From: Lineus longissimus
Taxonomy: Eukaryota; Nemertea; Pilidiophora; Heteronemertea; Lineidae
Length of the DNA: 64,000 bases
Direction of reading: 5' to 3'
Assembly: GCF_910592395.1 (NCBI RefSeq)
Contig: NC_088318.1
Coordinates: forward strand, 806,001 to 870,000
In this document: positions 12,301-23,343 of the stretch, piece after piece
Layout: every line of letters starts with the position of its first letter
Numbering within the stretch: position 1 is the stretch's first letter
Notes under the pieces: model-generated
Told to the model about the DNA's origin: nothing
The model's database searches: none
The model's input: only the letters and a program-made list of their open reading frames with translations
Made by a program: the position numbers and the translations under genes

Positions 12301-15300
12301 AAGAAACATGGATCAACGAACTTCTGACTCTTGGGTAGGTTTACCTCTTTCAGAGCATCAGATTGAGACAATTTCGTACCAAGGAAAAACCGATCGTAGG
12401 CCTACGGAAGAAGCCACGACACCTGATTCTCCAACTCTTGTTAGCTCCCTGAACAGCGCATGTTATGTTAGACGTGTATAGAGTACAGCTCACATCTCCG
12501 AATCATGGCGAAGAATAACGGATTTCTTGTCTTGCAGACCAAATAAAGCAAGCACCGTCCTGACTCGGAGACTCCCCGATTCGATCACCACGTGGGTGAT
12601 CTCTGGGGTGAGCGTGTCGCCAGACCAGGGCATGTGCGTGGCAGTACCGACCAACATCACCAGCAGGAAGAAATTCTTCGTCCACGTTGATCTACCGTAC
12701 GCTGCAGTCAGGACAGAACAGCTCGAGGTCAAGGCAACCGTTTATAACCTGGGCAACCGTAACGTAAGGGTCCACGTGAGCTTGAAGGCAGATGACAGTA
12801 TCTGTTATGCAGCAGAGCGGGAAAAATACACCTACCGACAAGAGGTTACCGTGGAAGCGAAATCGGCCAAGTCGGTCACTTTCCCTATTGTACCGCTGAA
12901 GGTAAGAGGCTGGCAAGGACTTGTGCGTACCCTCCGTGAGATACCAGCGGACCCACCAGGGAAACCGATAGCGAACAAGCCATGTCTGTATATCATGACA
13001 ACCATTTTAGTACAATTTCTGTTTCGTAGGTGGCTGTTATTTCAATGAGGTTACATTCTTGTCCCCTTGTCGTAAAATATGGCATGGTAATGCTACGGAA
13101 ACTGTCAATATTCTCTGAATGGAGGATGCGAGATTTCCAGCGAGTCAATTGTTTAACCAGAGACCCTGTCTATTAAAGGGAATTGTCGTGATTCTTTTCT
13201 TGATTGGCCAATTGCTGATCAAAGCCCCAAGAATATTTTCCTGGGAAAGTGGAGATGGGAAGCAGAAGGGTCAGCAAACGAAGATGTGTATGATAAGTCC
13301 GCTGTTCAAGACTAAATCAAGAACATTCCTTATTCATAAGTTATAAATTGTTTCTTTCGTTCAGGCCAAGGACCTACCATCAGAGATAAGCGTTAAAGCT
13401 CTGAGTAATCTTGATGGTGATGAAGTCATCAAGAATATCCGAGTGGTTGTAAGTAGCATATATGAATCCAGTTTTCAGAGACAATGCTGTAGAATCCGTG
13501 CAACATGCTATGAAAAAGAAATTCAAGGTTCACAGAAACCTCGCATCTGTTTCTTGCGCTGCATATAATGTAGTGAAACCGATATAAACTGCTTGCAAAG
13601 AGGTACTAAAGAAACAATGGACACAGCTTTGTTTTCGAAATCTCAATATCGACCAAAGGACTGTCGAAATGATATGAGAACTTTTCATGGGCTGAGGCTG
13701 CAATTGATTATGCTGTGGTTGTCTTTGTCTTTAGAATGAAGGTGTGAAAAAATACAAAACCGAGTCCATCCGCCTCGATCCTCAAGGTATCATGGGTGAT
13801 GCTGGCAGTGGAGCAGCCAACTTGGAAGGTAGGTATTGCCGCGCTTGGATCTTATTGATAGTAGCTTTTGGTTTGTCGGATACTCACCAGCCAACTAACT
13901 TTATACCTATCTCGGGCAAGGATTTCGAAGCTAAAAAGCCAGGAATCCACGGTTGTGGTTTGGTTGGCGGCAGGCGGGGTACGATGGGTTACAGATTGTC
14001 TGAGAGCTAGGATCTTGGGGCTAGGGGGGGAAGCATTAGCATTGTTGCAAGCCGTGACGTCACCACCTGCAGCCGTAAAGACCGTGAATGAACATAAATG
14101 TACCAGCGTAAGTTAAGGCAGTCTTCGAGGTGTTAATTGATAGTAATATTTTGATGTAAAATCGCATCGACAGCTGATTTATGCCGAATCAGTGACCAGC
14201 CTCTCCTCTTTCAGTCACTATCGACAAAAAAGCAAAGCGTCAAACCGTGAAGATTCCTCTCACGTTTCCAGTAGATACCATCCCAAAAACCGAGAAGTGC
14301 TCAGTCAGTATTCATGGTAAGTATGAGTACAGTACTGATCATTGTTCTGCCTTACCAAAAAAGATGCGTAATATAGTACACGTATTCTCATTGACATATT
14401 TATCAACGAACAGAGTGAAGTACTTGAGAGGAAATTGACTACTGTCAATGTACTTTCTACGGTAAGGTTTTAAAATGTTTCATGGGGCCCACATAGCTCT
14501 AATATATTTAGTAAAGGGAAAGGAAAGGCAAATACATCAGCCGCAAGAAACGTTTCATCATCGTGATCATTATCACTGATATGTTTTTCTTTGCAAGGTA
14601 ATTTACTCGGTCCAATGGTCCCTTCTGGAAACTTTGACATATCGAAGAGATTCAAACTACCAACGGGCTGTGGAGAACAGAATGTTATCACAATGGGCCC
14701 ACTCGTTTACTCCACCAAGTACCTGCTACGGATCGGCAAACTAACTGGCAAACTGGAAGCAAATGCATATGACTTCATCACAAAGGGATACGAAAGCCAG
14801 CTTGCTTATAAGAAGAAGGATGGTTCGTTTGCAGCTTGGACATACTACCCCTCAAGCTCATGGTAAATACGTATCAATGTTTTGTATATTGCACCATCTA
14901 AAGGGACAAGTATGAAATATGTTGGGTTTTCATATGAAAATGACGTCCGTCCAGTTGGACCGAGACTTCTCCAAACGGGATCACTGATAATTCACTAAAC
15001 TGCATAAAATAGTGCGCTACAAAGGAATGCCCCAAACCGCCTTGCAGCACAAGCTGAAATCATTTGTTCGAGATGAGATTTAGTATGATACAACATACGG
15101 GGGCATGGTAGCAAGCAGGGTATGTCTCCTAGACTGTTGAATCCACGTCCATCTCGTCAAGACATTATCATTGCAAACGTTGCTCTTCCTGGAGAGCACC
15201 ACTGCATATTAGCCACTCTCACCGTTTAAGTTGGAAACTCTCACGAACATAATTTCTTCTTTAATACAGGTTGACTGCCTTTGTCACCAAAGTGTTCTGC

Positions 15301-18300
15301 CAGGCCAGCACCTTTGACCAGATTGGCGAGAAAGTACGAGAGCACGTGATCGACGCCGTGAACTGGCTCTTCAAGAATGCGCAGGACGGCAGAAGCGGGA
15401 AGTTCTTCGAAACTCATGTTGTCGTCCACAAAGAAATGCTGGTGAGTAAACAATAACAATGGCAAACACTTATTATTTTGCCTTTGCCATGTATTGGACG
15501 ACACCTGCTAAGCGCCTCCACCCTCTGCATCCAAACATTTTAGAGAGGAAGTGATTGTACGAAGAACTAAAATGTCAGTCCGACAAGAGGTGATGACAGC
15601 ATGTGGAACGCACGAGACACTTTATGCCACCGTGAAAAGATCGAAGTCCAACTGGTTTGGGCACGTATACCGACACAACTCGCTTGCAAAGACCTTCTGG
15701 CAAGGCACTGTTGCTGGATGGAGGAAGCCAGAAGACCCAAACATCAAAGAATTGACCGACCGCACAACACCTCAACTTATCCGGAAGGCTGAAAGTTATC
15801 ATCTTAAGCACGCATCAACGATACCGGCTGCCTTTGCGCACGAACTTTGGTCATGGGTCTTAATAGAAGGCCTAAACCCTTCAATCTGTCTGACACCATA
15901 AAGAAAGGATCCTGTGGGAATTTATCCGATTTTGAACTCTTGTTTTGTTATTTAAAAAATCTCATCTCTGAATTGTGTGTTATCGCTCTATCATTCAGGG
16001 CAAATCTCTAATGAACGACGTGACGCTGACGTCCTTCATTGTGGAATGCATCTACAGTTGCAAGGATGTGGTAAGTACTTTTCGAAGTCGAATCGTAAAG
16101 ATTTGCCGTCCATTCCAAAGAAACATATGGCGAAAGGCCTTTGCCTGAAACCCTCAGCAAATCACATACGATACCTGCGTCTAGCTTGGAGCATTCCATG
16201 CCAGCTATAGGTTAAAGTAATGTCATTTTCGACCTTGTAACACTCTAACGTGATAGCTTTTATCATCAAGAAATCAATCCCACATGCACAACATCAATCC
16301 GGTCGGGTTTGGTTTGGTCCCGTGTAAACGGCCCAATTATCTCATGAACGATAATTATGGGGTATGGGCCGCCAAAAATGGAGGGAATGTGCCAGAGGAA
16401 GTGGAAAAATTCCAGTGAAGTAGTGAGTGTTAAGTGCCTGCTGCTACAATAACGTCGAATTATTCATTGTCAAAAGCAGCATACTGTGCCTAATCACACA
16501 ACATGGACTATCACTGCACAAGGTGCATGCAAATCATCATCAACTTCTGCCATCGGTAATACCCCCTAAAATAGATAGCTGTCAAACATTTAACCAAGGC
16601 AAACAAATAAGTCGACATCCATGTCACTTTCAGATCGACCTATCGTCCAGAGAGTTCGCCAGTCCAATGCGTAAGGCAGTCCAGTATCTTGAGCGAAACC
16701 GCCAGAGCGGGCAAGTGCTGGGTAACCGATACGGCCAAGCGATCCTCACTTATGCCTTGACCCTGGCAAACAGCCAGCACAAGTTTGAGGAAAACCAACT
16801 TCTATGGGCTATGTCGAATTTTGACCCAGGTAAGGAAATCCCCATCTCACTGGGTATCAGCTTTAGTATTCAAAGCCATGTCAGTCCTGTAACTCTTTAC
16901 CCTCTATTCATGCATTTCGTGCAATTATACTCTTTCATATGTAATGCACAGAGTCATTCAAACTATACGGAATCTTTGAGTGGAGTTTTCTCAAAATGAA
17001 AATGATGCTGATATTGGTCACTTCGTGAAATCATCGAGGAACAGTCTCGGCTGTGACGAGTTAAGCTTGTTCGAAATGAGGTCTGATATCGATATGTCTA
17101 TATGAGGTAGGGTTTCTAACCATTTTCTGAACCATTTTCGACACATATTTCAGTAACTGGTATGCGATACTGGAACCTTGACGGGCGTCAACCGGACAAT
17201 CACAACGAGCCCACATGGTACACCAAGAACGCACCAGCCGCCGCCATTGAAACCGCCTCCTATGCCATTCTCGCCCTACTCGCAAGCGGCCAGGAGAGTA
17301 ACTTCACCAACAGTGGACAGATAGTATCCTGGCTTATTCGGCAGAGAACGAAGAGTGGAAGTTTCTCGTCCACAACCGTAAGCTATGTTTAGTCCTGTGT
17401 CGTCCGTGCTGTACAGGCAGATGAGTTCGTGTTTTTCACTCAGTCATCAAATTGGTGACCGCCTGTTTGTACCACATTCGATGTGTTGCCCCAGTGGGGA
17501 ACATTTTGAATGCTGTTGATAGTTCCTCCATGATACTAGCCAGAAAACGAACAAAGAAACTCTTCTACCCTACTTCTTCATCATAATCTTCTCATTTGTC
17601 GTGTCGTTCCGTAACATCAATGTTCTCGTTCTTTTTAAGATATACATGTATGAGCCGGTTCTCATAAGTTCCAACCTCCGTCCCACAGGTCGTGATATGT
17701 GTTCGATTGACCAACGAACAGTCGAGAAGGACAGGCTCCGAGGGGTTCTAAGTATCTCGAGTTCAGTATGAATGATTTCTTTCAGGATACTGTCCTAGGT
17801 TTAGAGGCCCTTTCGGAATACGCCTTCAGAGCCAGCTCCAGAAGTATACTGAAGATGAACATACGATTTTACGCTGGTGGAACTTCCTTCGGCGTGTACG
17901 ACAACTTGGTCCTGAATGAGACAAATAGCCTGATTCCAATACTTATTGAGAATGTAAGTTCGGTAGCTCTCTCAGTATAGCAGTACATGTGTAGGTAGCT
18001 TTCTCAGTGTCCATATCGGCTACATCATTCTTCCGTACCCAAAATTACCTTTAGGCAGGCAGCACCTTTTCCCATGTTTTTCATATACTCGGAATGACTC
18101 GTTGGTCGACAGCTCCAGCTGCGAAATAAGGATACCAAACTAGTATTCCCATGACGGATGAGGACGTTGTTCTTAATATCAAAACTGGTGTCAGTAATAA
18201 TATGTCTTAAGTCAGCGCAAATAAACACGAACGCATTTCTTCTGCAATATAAATATGACAATATGAATTGCCGTCATCCTCCTTATAACTTGGTTGAATT

Positions 18301-21300
18301 ATCAAACTCTTTCAATTGTGTTCATCAAGACTATCTAATCCGTCTTTAGAATCTTCCTATTGGTGACAAACTTAACGTAGAAGCGACAGGTACAGGGTTG
18401 GCCCAGCTTCAGGTTGAGTGTACTTACCATGCTCCCGCGAAGGATGACAAGGGCTGCCCTTTCACGTTAGAGGTTGACAGCACGGAATACAAGGCCACGG
18501 CTGCTGACCTTGGTCCACTGGATGCCGTGCCTGCTCAGAATCTCCCTGATAGGTCGAGGTTCGGCGGGTTTCGGTTCAAGAGAGCTGATGATGGGGGAAC
18601 AAGCAGTTTCGTGGTGAGGATACAGTCACGAATAAGGTACGTCGAATGGTTCTAATGCCTTCGATAAGACATCTTGACCATCACATTTTGAGCTGGGAAA
18701 GAAGTACCAATCGTGGAGTAAAAGTCATGGAAGTGTAGGCTAAGGGGCGTTGTTGGTATACCAACCCCAAGAACAGCCCCACGAAGCGTTAAGTCCCACG
18801 CGTGATGAGGATGTGACAGTAGGTGAAGACTCAATCCTGAATTGATAGAAGAATCAAAATGCCTTATTAGCAACACCGTCCCAGATATTCGTCCACATAA
18901 CCGTATCTAAGCGAGCTTGACGTTCAGAACTCCACGTCTTGTTCGAATTTGAACTAACGGCACTTGTGCTTTAACAATGCGTAAGCTGTATAATGAAATG
19001 ATTCATATTACATTTAGGTTTAACGGCGGCCAGAAGGTGGGGATGTCAATGCTTGAAGTCTCCCTGTTCACTGGATTCAAACCGTATCTGCCAGATTTGG
19101 AGAAGGTAAGACTAATTTTTCGATGATGGCGAAACGAGCCTATCAAAAATTGTTTTCTGCGGGGTTTTTACGGTTATAGAACATTGGCAAACATTTACTC
19201 GGCCTCTCCATCCGCAAGGTTCGAACGTCTTGAAGACAATGTGAATTTTGATACTCATGATACTAGTAAAAGCCAACTAGAAGGTTCATATTTCGTTATT
19301 TTACTTTCAGTTGAAAAAGGATGGTAAGATTGACCAGTTCGAGACAACGGGATCTTCGGTGCTGTTTTACTTAAAAGAGGTAAGGCTTGCTCAACGTATT
19401 GAAGGTATTAGCTGATCGGACCTGTCTTCTGTACATGTACCATCTGGGCCCAGATTACGGATGTTCCAACCCAGTGGTAGCCTGTCAATGGTCATGTTTA
19501 CATCCCCTAACTGAAGGAGAATATATTACAGCTCGACAAAACAAGACTTGTCTCCTCTTAGAGATGCGAACATTTCAGTTGGTTCTTTGAGATAGAGCCA
19601 TCAAGAGAACAACGCAGTGTTGACTTAGACGTCTACACTCCTATTCAGAAAGATATTCACTTTTATAGATTTCTAGTATTGTGGACACCTTCGTGACGTT
19701 CCGAGCGACCCAGAAGTATAAAGTTGGCAAGACCCAGCCCGTGGCCGTCAAGGTGTATGACTACTACGAGCCCAACACCCGACAATGTACCAAGTTCTAC
19801 CACCCTCATGCCAGGAGTGCCCTGCTGGCTCAGTCCTGTGATAATTCGCAGGGGAGGGAGGTCTGTGCGTGCGTAGCAGGTGAGTGTGAAGTCCGACAAC
19901 CGTATTGTGAGGAATCCGGAGACCTTCCAGGCGGATGTCGAGCGAATGGATTTCAGCCAGGATTAAAAACTACATCGATTGTTTGGCTTCAGTCATCAAA
20001 CATCCGCAGCTGGCAACATAAACCAAAAACTGTCAGCCCACACAAACTTCATGTCTAAAGAATTTATTACATTACGCGTCAAAAGTGTTTACATTCTACG
20101 TTATTTAGCTTTTGTAACAGAGGAAAACTTTTAACGACCAATGAATGAACTAGATTAACGAACGCTTCGTTGTGGTAGACAGGAATATGTAAAAGTGTTG
20201 TGCTATTGGATGTATGCCCCTGACCATGTTTTTTCCAAACCCACAGGAACATGTGCTGAATATTTTGGTTTTGACAGAGCTCATCTGCCGAGAGGTTTGA
20301 GATTCAGGATTAAGAACAGGAACATATTATACCAAGATGCATGCACCATTTACAACTACGGTAGGTTTAAAAATTGATGACACTTCTCCATACAGTTTCC
20401 CTTCTGATTGCTCGTTACACGTATACTCTCGATAATGGCGTCTAGCAGGGCTCTATAATTTACTATTTTAGTTGAGGTGACTTGCCCTAGATGTGCCACG
20501 CAGGAGCTTTTTTCCGGACTCTTATAAAAAACAAAGCCGCAGAGGGATCATGATTTGTATGGATGAGCCAGGCATTGAGTGGTTTATCAGTAATTTATCA
20601 GGACTCGCCCTTTAATTACGAGAAAGCTGTCCCATAAACCGGTTGTGTTTGGTAGTAATCAAATCATTTATTGCTCATGTTTCAGTTGTGAAAGTAAAAG
20701 CAGGGCAGAAATTCATCAACAAACCTCTGGTGGAAATGCAGGCAGAGATTCAAAATGTTATCAAGCTTGGTAAGTAAAATGTGGCTTTTTGAGAAAAGCA
20801 CTGTTTTCAGGCGTGCGACCTTGACAGAAAAGCCACTGGTTTCGTCTTGAAAACTTGTCACATTTCTTCAGTTCGATAATTCACCACATTGTGACGAATC
20901 GCAAATAATCCACAAACTGCGCTCCAGCGTCAGAGTAATACCTAATTTATGTGACTTATTTCCCCTGGATTTCAGGAAGTGACAATATCGACACTGGTGA
21001 GACGATTCACTTCGTTTGGAACTCTGAATGTGTGTATCCGCTGATGGAGGATGGTGTATCGTACCTGGTGATGGGAATGGACGGAAAACAATACGTGGAT
21101 AAGAATGGCAGAGCACAGTACGTACAGCTTGCAAAATCAGTTGTTGACAATTTTGGCAATTAGTGGAAACAGACATCGAAATGGCAGTCAAGCTAGGTGT
21201 CGCAACCTGGCACCTAGTTCAAAATGTTTGTTGCAGTGAAACTTGCCCTGCAACGTGTGCTCCTTGCATTACACGAGATCGATCTATTATATGCACAATT

Positions 21301-21694
21301 TGACTAGAGTACAGTTTTGATGAGCATGCACAACTATGAAAGACTGTGGGCCTGCGCGGCCAGGACCCTGGGCCAGTTGGCCATCCCAGGCTACATCAAA
21401 AAGACAATAGAAGACAAAAGCCAACCATGAGGTCGACTTGTAAATCAAAATATGGACCATGACAGGTGTTTGCTTCTGGTCACGGCAAGGACTGGTAGGG
21501 ATGACGGGTGTTTGCCTCTTGGCGTTACGAGTTGTATGCTTCTTTTAATAAGTTGTGTCCACTTCTTTTCCAGGACTAAATACATTCTGGATTCGTCAAG
21601 CCATGTGGTGGAATGGTATGGACAGGATAAGAGAAAATACATGGAGGCCTTAAATGCCTTCGCTGGCAAGCTTTTGCGCCAAGGCTGTCCTTAA
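3393..21694 (+). CDS. C3: Complement C3-like thioester protein, complete, 35 exons, 1,725 aa
   Basis: Secreted central complement component: after convertase cleavage it exposes a thioester that bonds to target surfaces. Exons: 3393-3460, 4133-4302, 4657-4848, 5404-5474, 5673-5810, 6377-6422, 6691-6778, 7090-7189, 7745-7969, 8483-8680, 9189-9383, 9801-9986, 10325-10480, 11002-11076, 11198-11321, 11787-11942, 12202-12334, 12538-12901, 13365-13448, 13735-13828, 14215-14316, 14598-14862, 15270-15441, 15999-16070, 16634-16829, 17154-17377, 17786-17953, 18350-18636, 19018-19105, 19311-19379, 19669-19879, 20247-20360, 20686-20769, 20976-21117, 21574-21694; they sum to 1,726 codons. Landmarks: signal peptide (1 to about 22); FLQTDKPLY; VLPTF (229-233); RRRR chain-cleavage site (665-668); six-Cys anaphylatoxin domain (688-725); LPTGCGEQ thioester (Cys1013, Gln1016); catalytic His1130; DYYEP (from 1533); C-terminal C345C/netrin domain ending GCP. 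Human C3 is 1,663 aa. The C345C domain, anaphylatoxin domain and His together argue against alpha-2-macroglobulin or insect TEP. Confidence 0.97.
5073..5210. repeat. Three perfect tandem copies of a 46 bp unit in C3 intron 3
   Basis: Three head-to-tail copies (5073-5118, 5119-5164, 5165-5210) of a 46 bp unit beginning CACCATGAACCAAG and ending CTACTAGGA. The copies are identical, so the array is young or homogenised. It lies inside the intron between exons 3 and 4 and does not touch a splice site. Confidence 0.95.
10655..10913 (+). mobile_element. tRNA-derived SINE-like element in C3 intron 13
   Basis: A pol III B-box (GGTTCGAGACC, 10727-10737) follows a degenerate tRNA-like head. About 180 bp further on, a tail reads GTAAAGCACTTTGCGAGAG and ends in an AGAAGAAAGAAAG purine run. 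This head-body-simple-tail order is typical of tRNA-derived SINEs. I do not see a clear A-box or a clean target-site duplication, so the exact ends are approximate and the copy looks old. It differs in sequence from the SINE at 25661-26074. Confidence 0.55.
15545..15850 (+). mobile_element. Non-LTR retrotransposon remnant (reverse transcriptase C-terminal tail)
   Basis: A 116-residue reading frame (15551-15901) in the intron between C3 exons 23 and 24 contains KRSKSNWFGHVYRHNSL followed by a KTFWQGTVAGWRKPED stretch and a TPQLIRKAE segment. This order (basic-W-FGHV-RHxSL, then K-T-QGT-G, then a segment resembling DNIKEWT...ELLRxA) is characteristic of the region after the reverse transcriptase domain of many non-LTR elements. 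No RT catalytic motif or endonuclease is nearby, so it is a truncated relic, not part of C3. The family cannot be settled by eye. Confidence 0.6.
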
Positions 21695-21697
21695 CTG

Positions 21698-22028
21698 TGA
21701 CCTTATTCGCCTTATCCAATTTTGCCTTCTCCCATTTAGCCTTCTCCTAACTTGCCTTTTCTCAATTCGCCTTCTACGATTTCGCCATCGTCTTATCTCG
21801 CCTTTGTTCCAATTGGCCTTCTTCCTAACTCGCCTTCCTCTCATCTTGCCTTATACTAGTTTACCTTTTCTTATTTCGCCTTTGTCCTATTCTGCCTTGG
21901 TTCCATCCTGCCTTATCTCATCTTGCCTTTTCTTGATTGACCTTTGTGTCAATTCGCCTTCTTCCCATTTTGCCTTCTCCCGTTTCGCCATATCTCACTT
22001 CGCCTTTTATCAATCAGCCTTCGTTAAG
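21698..22028 (+). repeat. Left minisatellite arm, degenerate 15-16 bp units
   Basis: About 20 head-to-tail units of 15-16 bp with consensus like GCCTTCTCCCATTTC (recurring TTCGCC, GCCTT and TCxxATTT words). It begins four bases after the C3 stop codon and ends just before a G12 run (22049-22060). The units are diverged (roughly 60-80% alike by eye) and the array is pyrimidine-rich on this strand. If the C3 transcript is polyadenylated at the AATAAA signals at 22307 or 22345, this array lies in its 3' UTR. It opens long spurious reading frames rich in F, L, S, P and R. Confidence 0.9.
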
Positions 22029-22306
22029 CAAGGGGTCTATTATTCGCAGGGGGGGGGGGGCAGTGTTTTGAGTAGTTTAATGATTTTGTTCAAAAAAACT
22101 TTGGGACTTGTATTATCTCATGCTAAGTTATAGCATTGCTGAGAATGAAGAACATCAAACATACCAAAACCATCCAAAGGGAACACTGCGTGGGACGTTC
22201 TTGAGAGCTAACTCATTCTGTGAGAAGGCCTCATAATTCCCCAATGATCAAAGGAATACATCTTCCAGATTGCTGGATTTGAGTAGGCCTATTGACCATA
22301 GTCCAT

Positions 22307-22350
22307 AATAAAGAACTTCAGAAGCACTCACACTTTGAATGATCAATAAA
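22307..22350 (+). terminator. Candidate C3 polyadenylation signals (two AATAAA)
   Basis: AATAAA at 22307-22312 and again at 22345-22350 are the first canonical hexamers after the C3 stop codon at 21692-21694. Using either would give a 3' UTR of about 650 bp that contains the left minisatellite arm and the G12 run. Confidence 0.4.
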
Positions 22351-22429
22351 ATACTTAGCACCCCCATCCCTCCTATATAGTACCAGGTCACAAGTCTTAC
22401 TCATCAAAGAATGCCAAAACACTATGCCA

Positions 22430-22860
22430 AAATATTTCCATGAAAGACTTGGAAAACTCTAAGATTTGACAAACATGGGTAAATATACTAAGTTGGTTTT
22501 GGAGATACATGTAAGTTTACATGTGGATGGTTCAGAAGTTATGAAGATTTGAAAATATTGGTAATTAAGCAGCAGCCTTGGGTAGGGTACCAAAACATAA
22601 TTCGTGGAAACACTCTTATATGAAAGATTGGCCCCACAAACATGGGTAAAAGAGACAAAAGTCTTTTGTAATATGGTATGTAATGTAATATGACTATAAT
22701 GGCTGAGAAGTTATCTACACTTGTAATTTTGGCAATGTCCACCAGGTTTTGGTTGGGGGTACCCCCGAATGGACCCTAGAAGCCCTTCAACACTGTTGAA
22801 GACACTTTCATATGAAAGATTGACTCAACAAACATGGGTAAAGACACCAAGTTTGTTGCA
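22430..22860. repeat. Three diverged repeats spaced about 180 bp between the minisatellite arms
   Basis: A phrase of the type ATGAAAGATTG followed by ACAAACATGGGTAAA recurs at about 22441-22485, 22620-22650 and 22810-22842, spaced about 180 bp. Neighbouring words (TGGAAACACTC or GACACTTTC before, AGTTTG or AAGTCTTTTG after) also recur. The copies are diverged and no open frame runs through them. Confidence 0.6.
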
Positions 22861-22861
22861 A

Positions 22862-23229
22862 AGTAGGAAGAAGGCGAATGGGAAGAAGGCGAAATAATAC
22901 AAAGGCGGGGCGGGTTAAGGCGAGATAGGATGAAGGCGAATCGGGACAAAGGTAAATTAGGACAAGGTGAAATAGGAGAAGGCAGATTAAGACAATGGCA
23001 AACTGAGACGAAGGCAAGAATGGATAAGGCAACTTGTGATAAGGCAAGATAAAACAGAGGCAAAATAGCATAAGGCGAAAAATGAAAAGGCGAAAAAAGA
23101 CAAAGGCGAGATAGAATAAGGCGGATTGGGAAGAGGCAAAATTGGAAAAGGCGAAATAGGAGAAGGCGAAATGTATATTTTTTAAAGGCAAAATGGGAAA
23201 AGGCGAAAAAAGACAAGGCGAAATGGGCA
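22862..23229 (-). repeat. Right minisatellite arm, inverted relative to the left arm
   Basis: About 22 degenerate units with GGCGAAATxGGA and AAGGCGAA words: the reverse complement of the TTCGCCTT-type units at 21698-22028. Unit length is again about 15-16 bp with indels. The two arms thus form a long imperfect inverted repeat around an 830 bp centre. On the minus strand it opens two spurious overlapping frames of 144 and 163 codons of F/L/S/P-rich low complexity, which are not genes. Confidence 0.9.
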
Positions 23230-23265
23230 TTTGTACATGCATCTAATAATACCCTTGAAAAGCTC

Positions 23266-23343
23266 AATCCGTGTGACGAAGGACGCTAAGAATCCGTGTG
23301 GCTACGAATGACACTAAAATTCCGTGTGACGAAGGACGCTAAG
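23266..23343. repeat. Three tandem copies of a 25-28 bp unit after the right arm
   Basis: ATCCGTGTGACGAAGGACG-type units at 23266-23290, 23291-23318 (diverged in its middle) and 23319-23343. They abut the right minisatellite arm and may be part of the same composite repeat. Confidence 0.75.

Noticed and set aside
12527..13048. 173-codon frame taken as one gene
   Set aside because: Only 12538-12901 is C3 exon 18; the rest is intron read-through.
16427..16999. 190-codon frame taken as one gene
   Set aside because: C3 exon 25 (16634-16829) plus flanking intron on both sides.
21654..22133. 159-codon + strand frame of F/L/S/P/R-rich protein after C3
   Set aside because: It is a translation of the degenerate minisatellite; no domain, repeat period is not a codon multiple throughout, and it overlaps the end of C3 in another frame.
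22776..23267. 163- and 144-codon minus-strand frames
   Set aside because: Translations of the right minisatellite arm in two frames; low complexity, no splice context.
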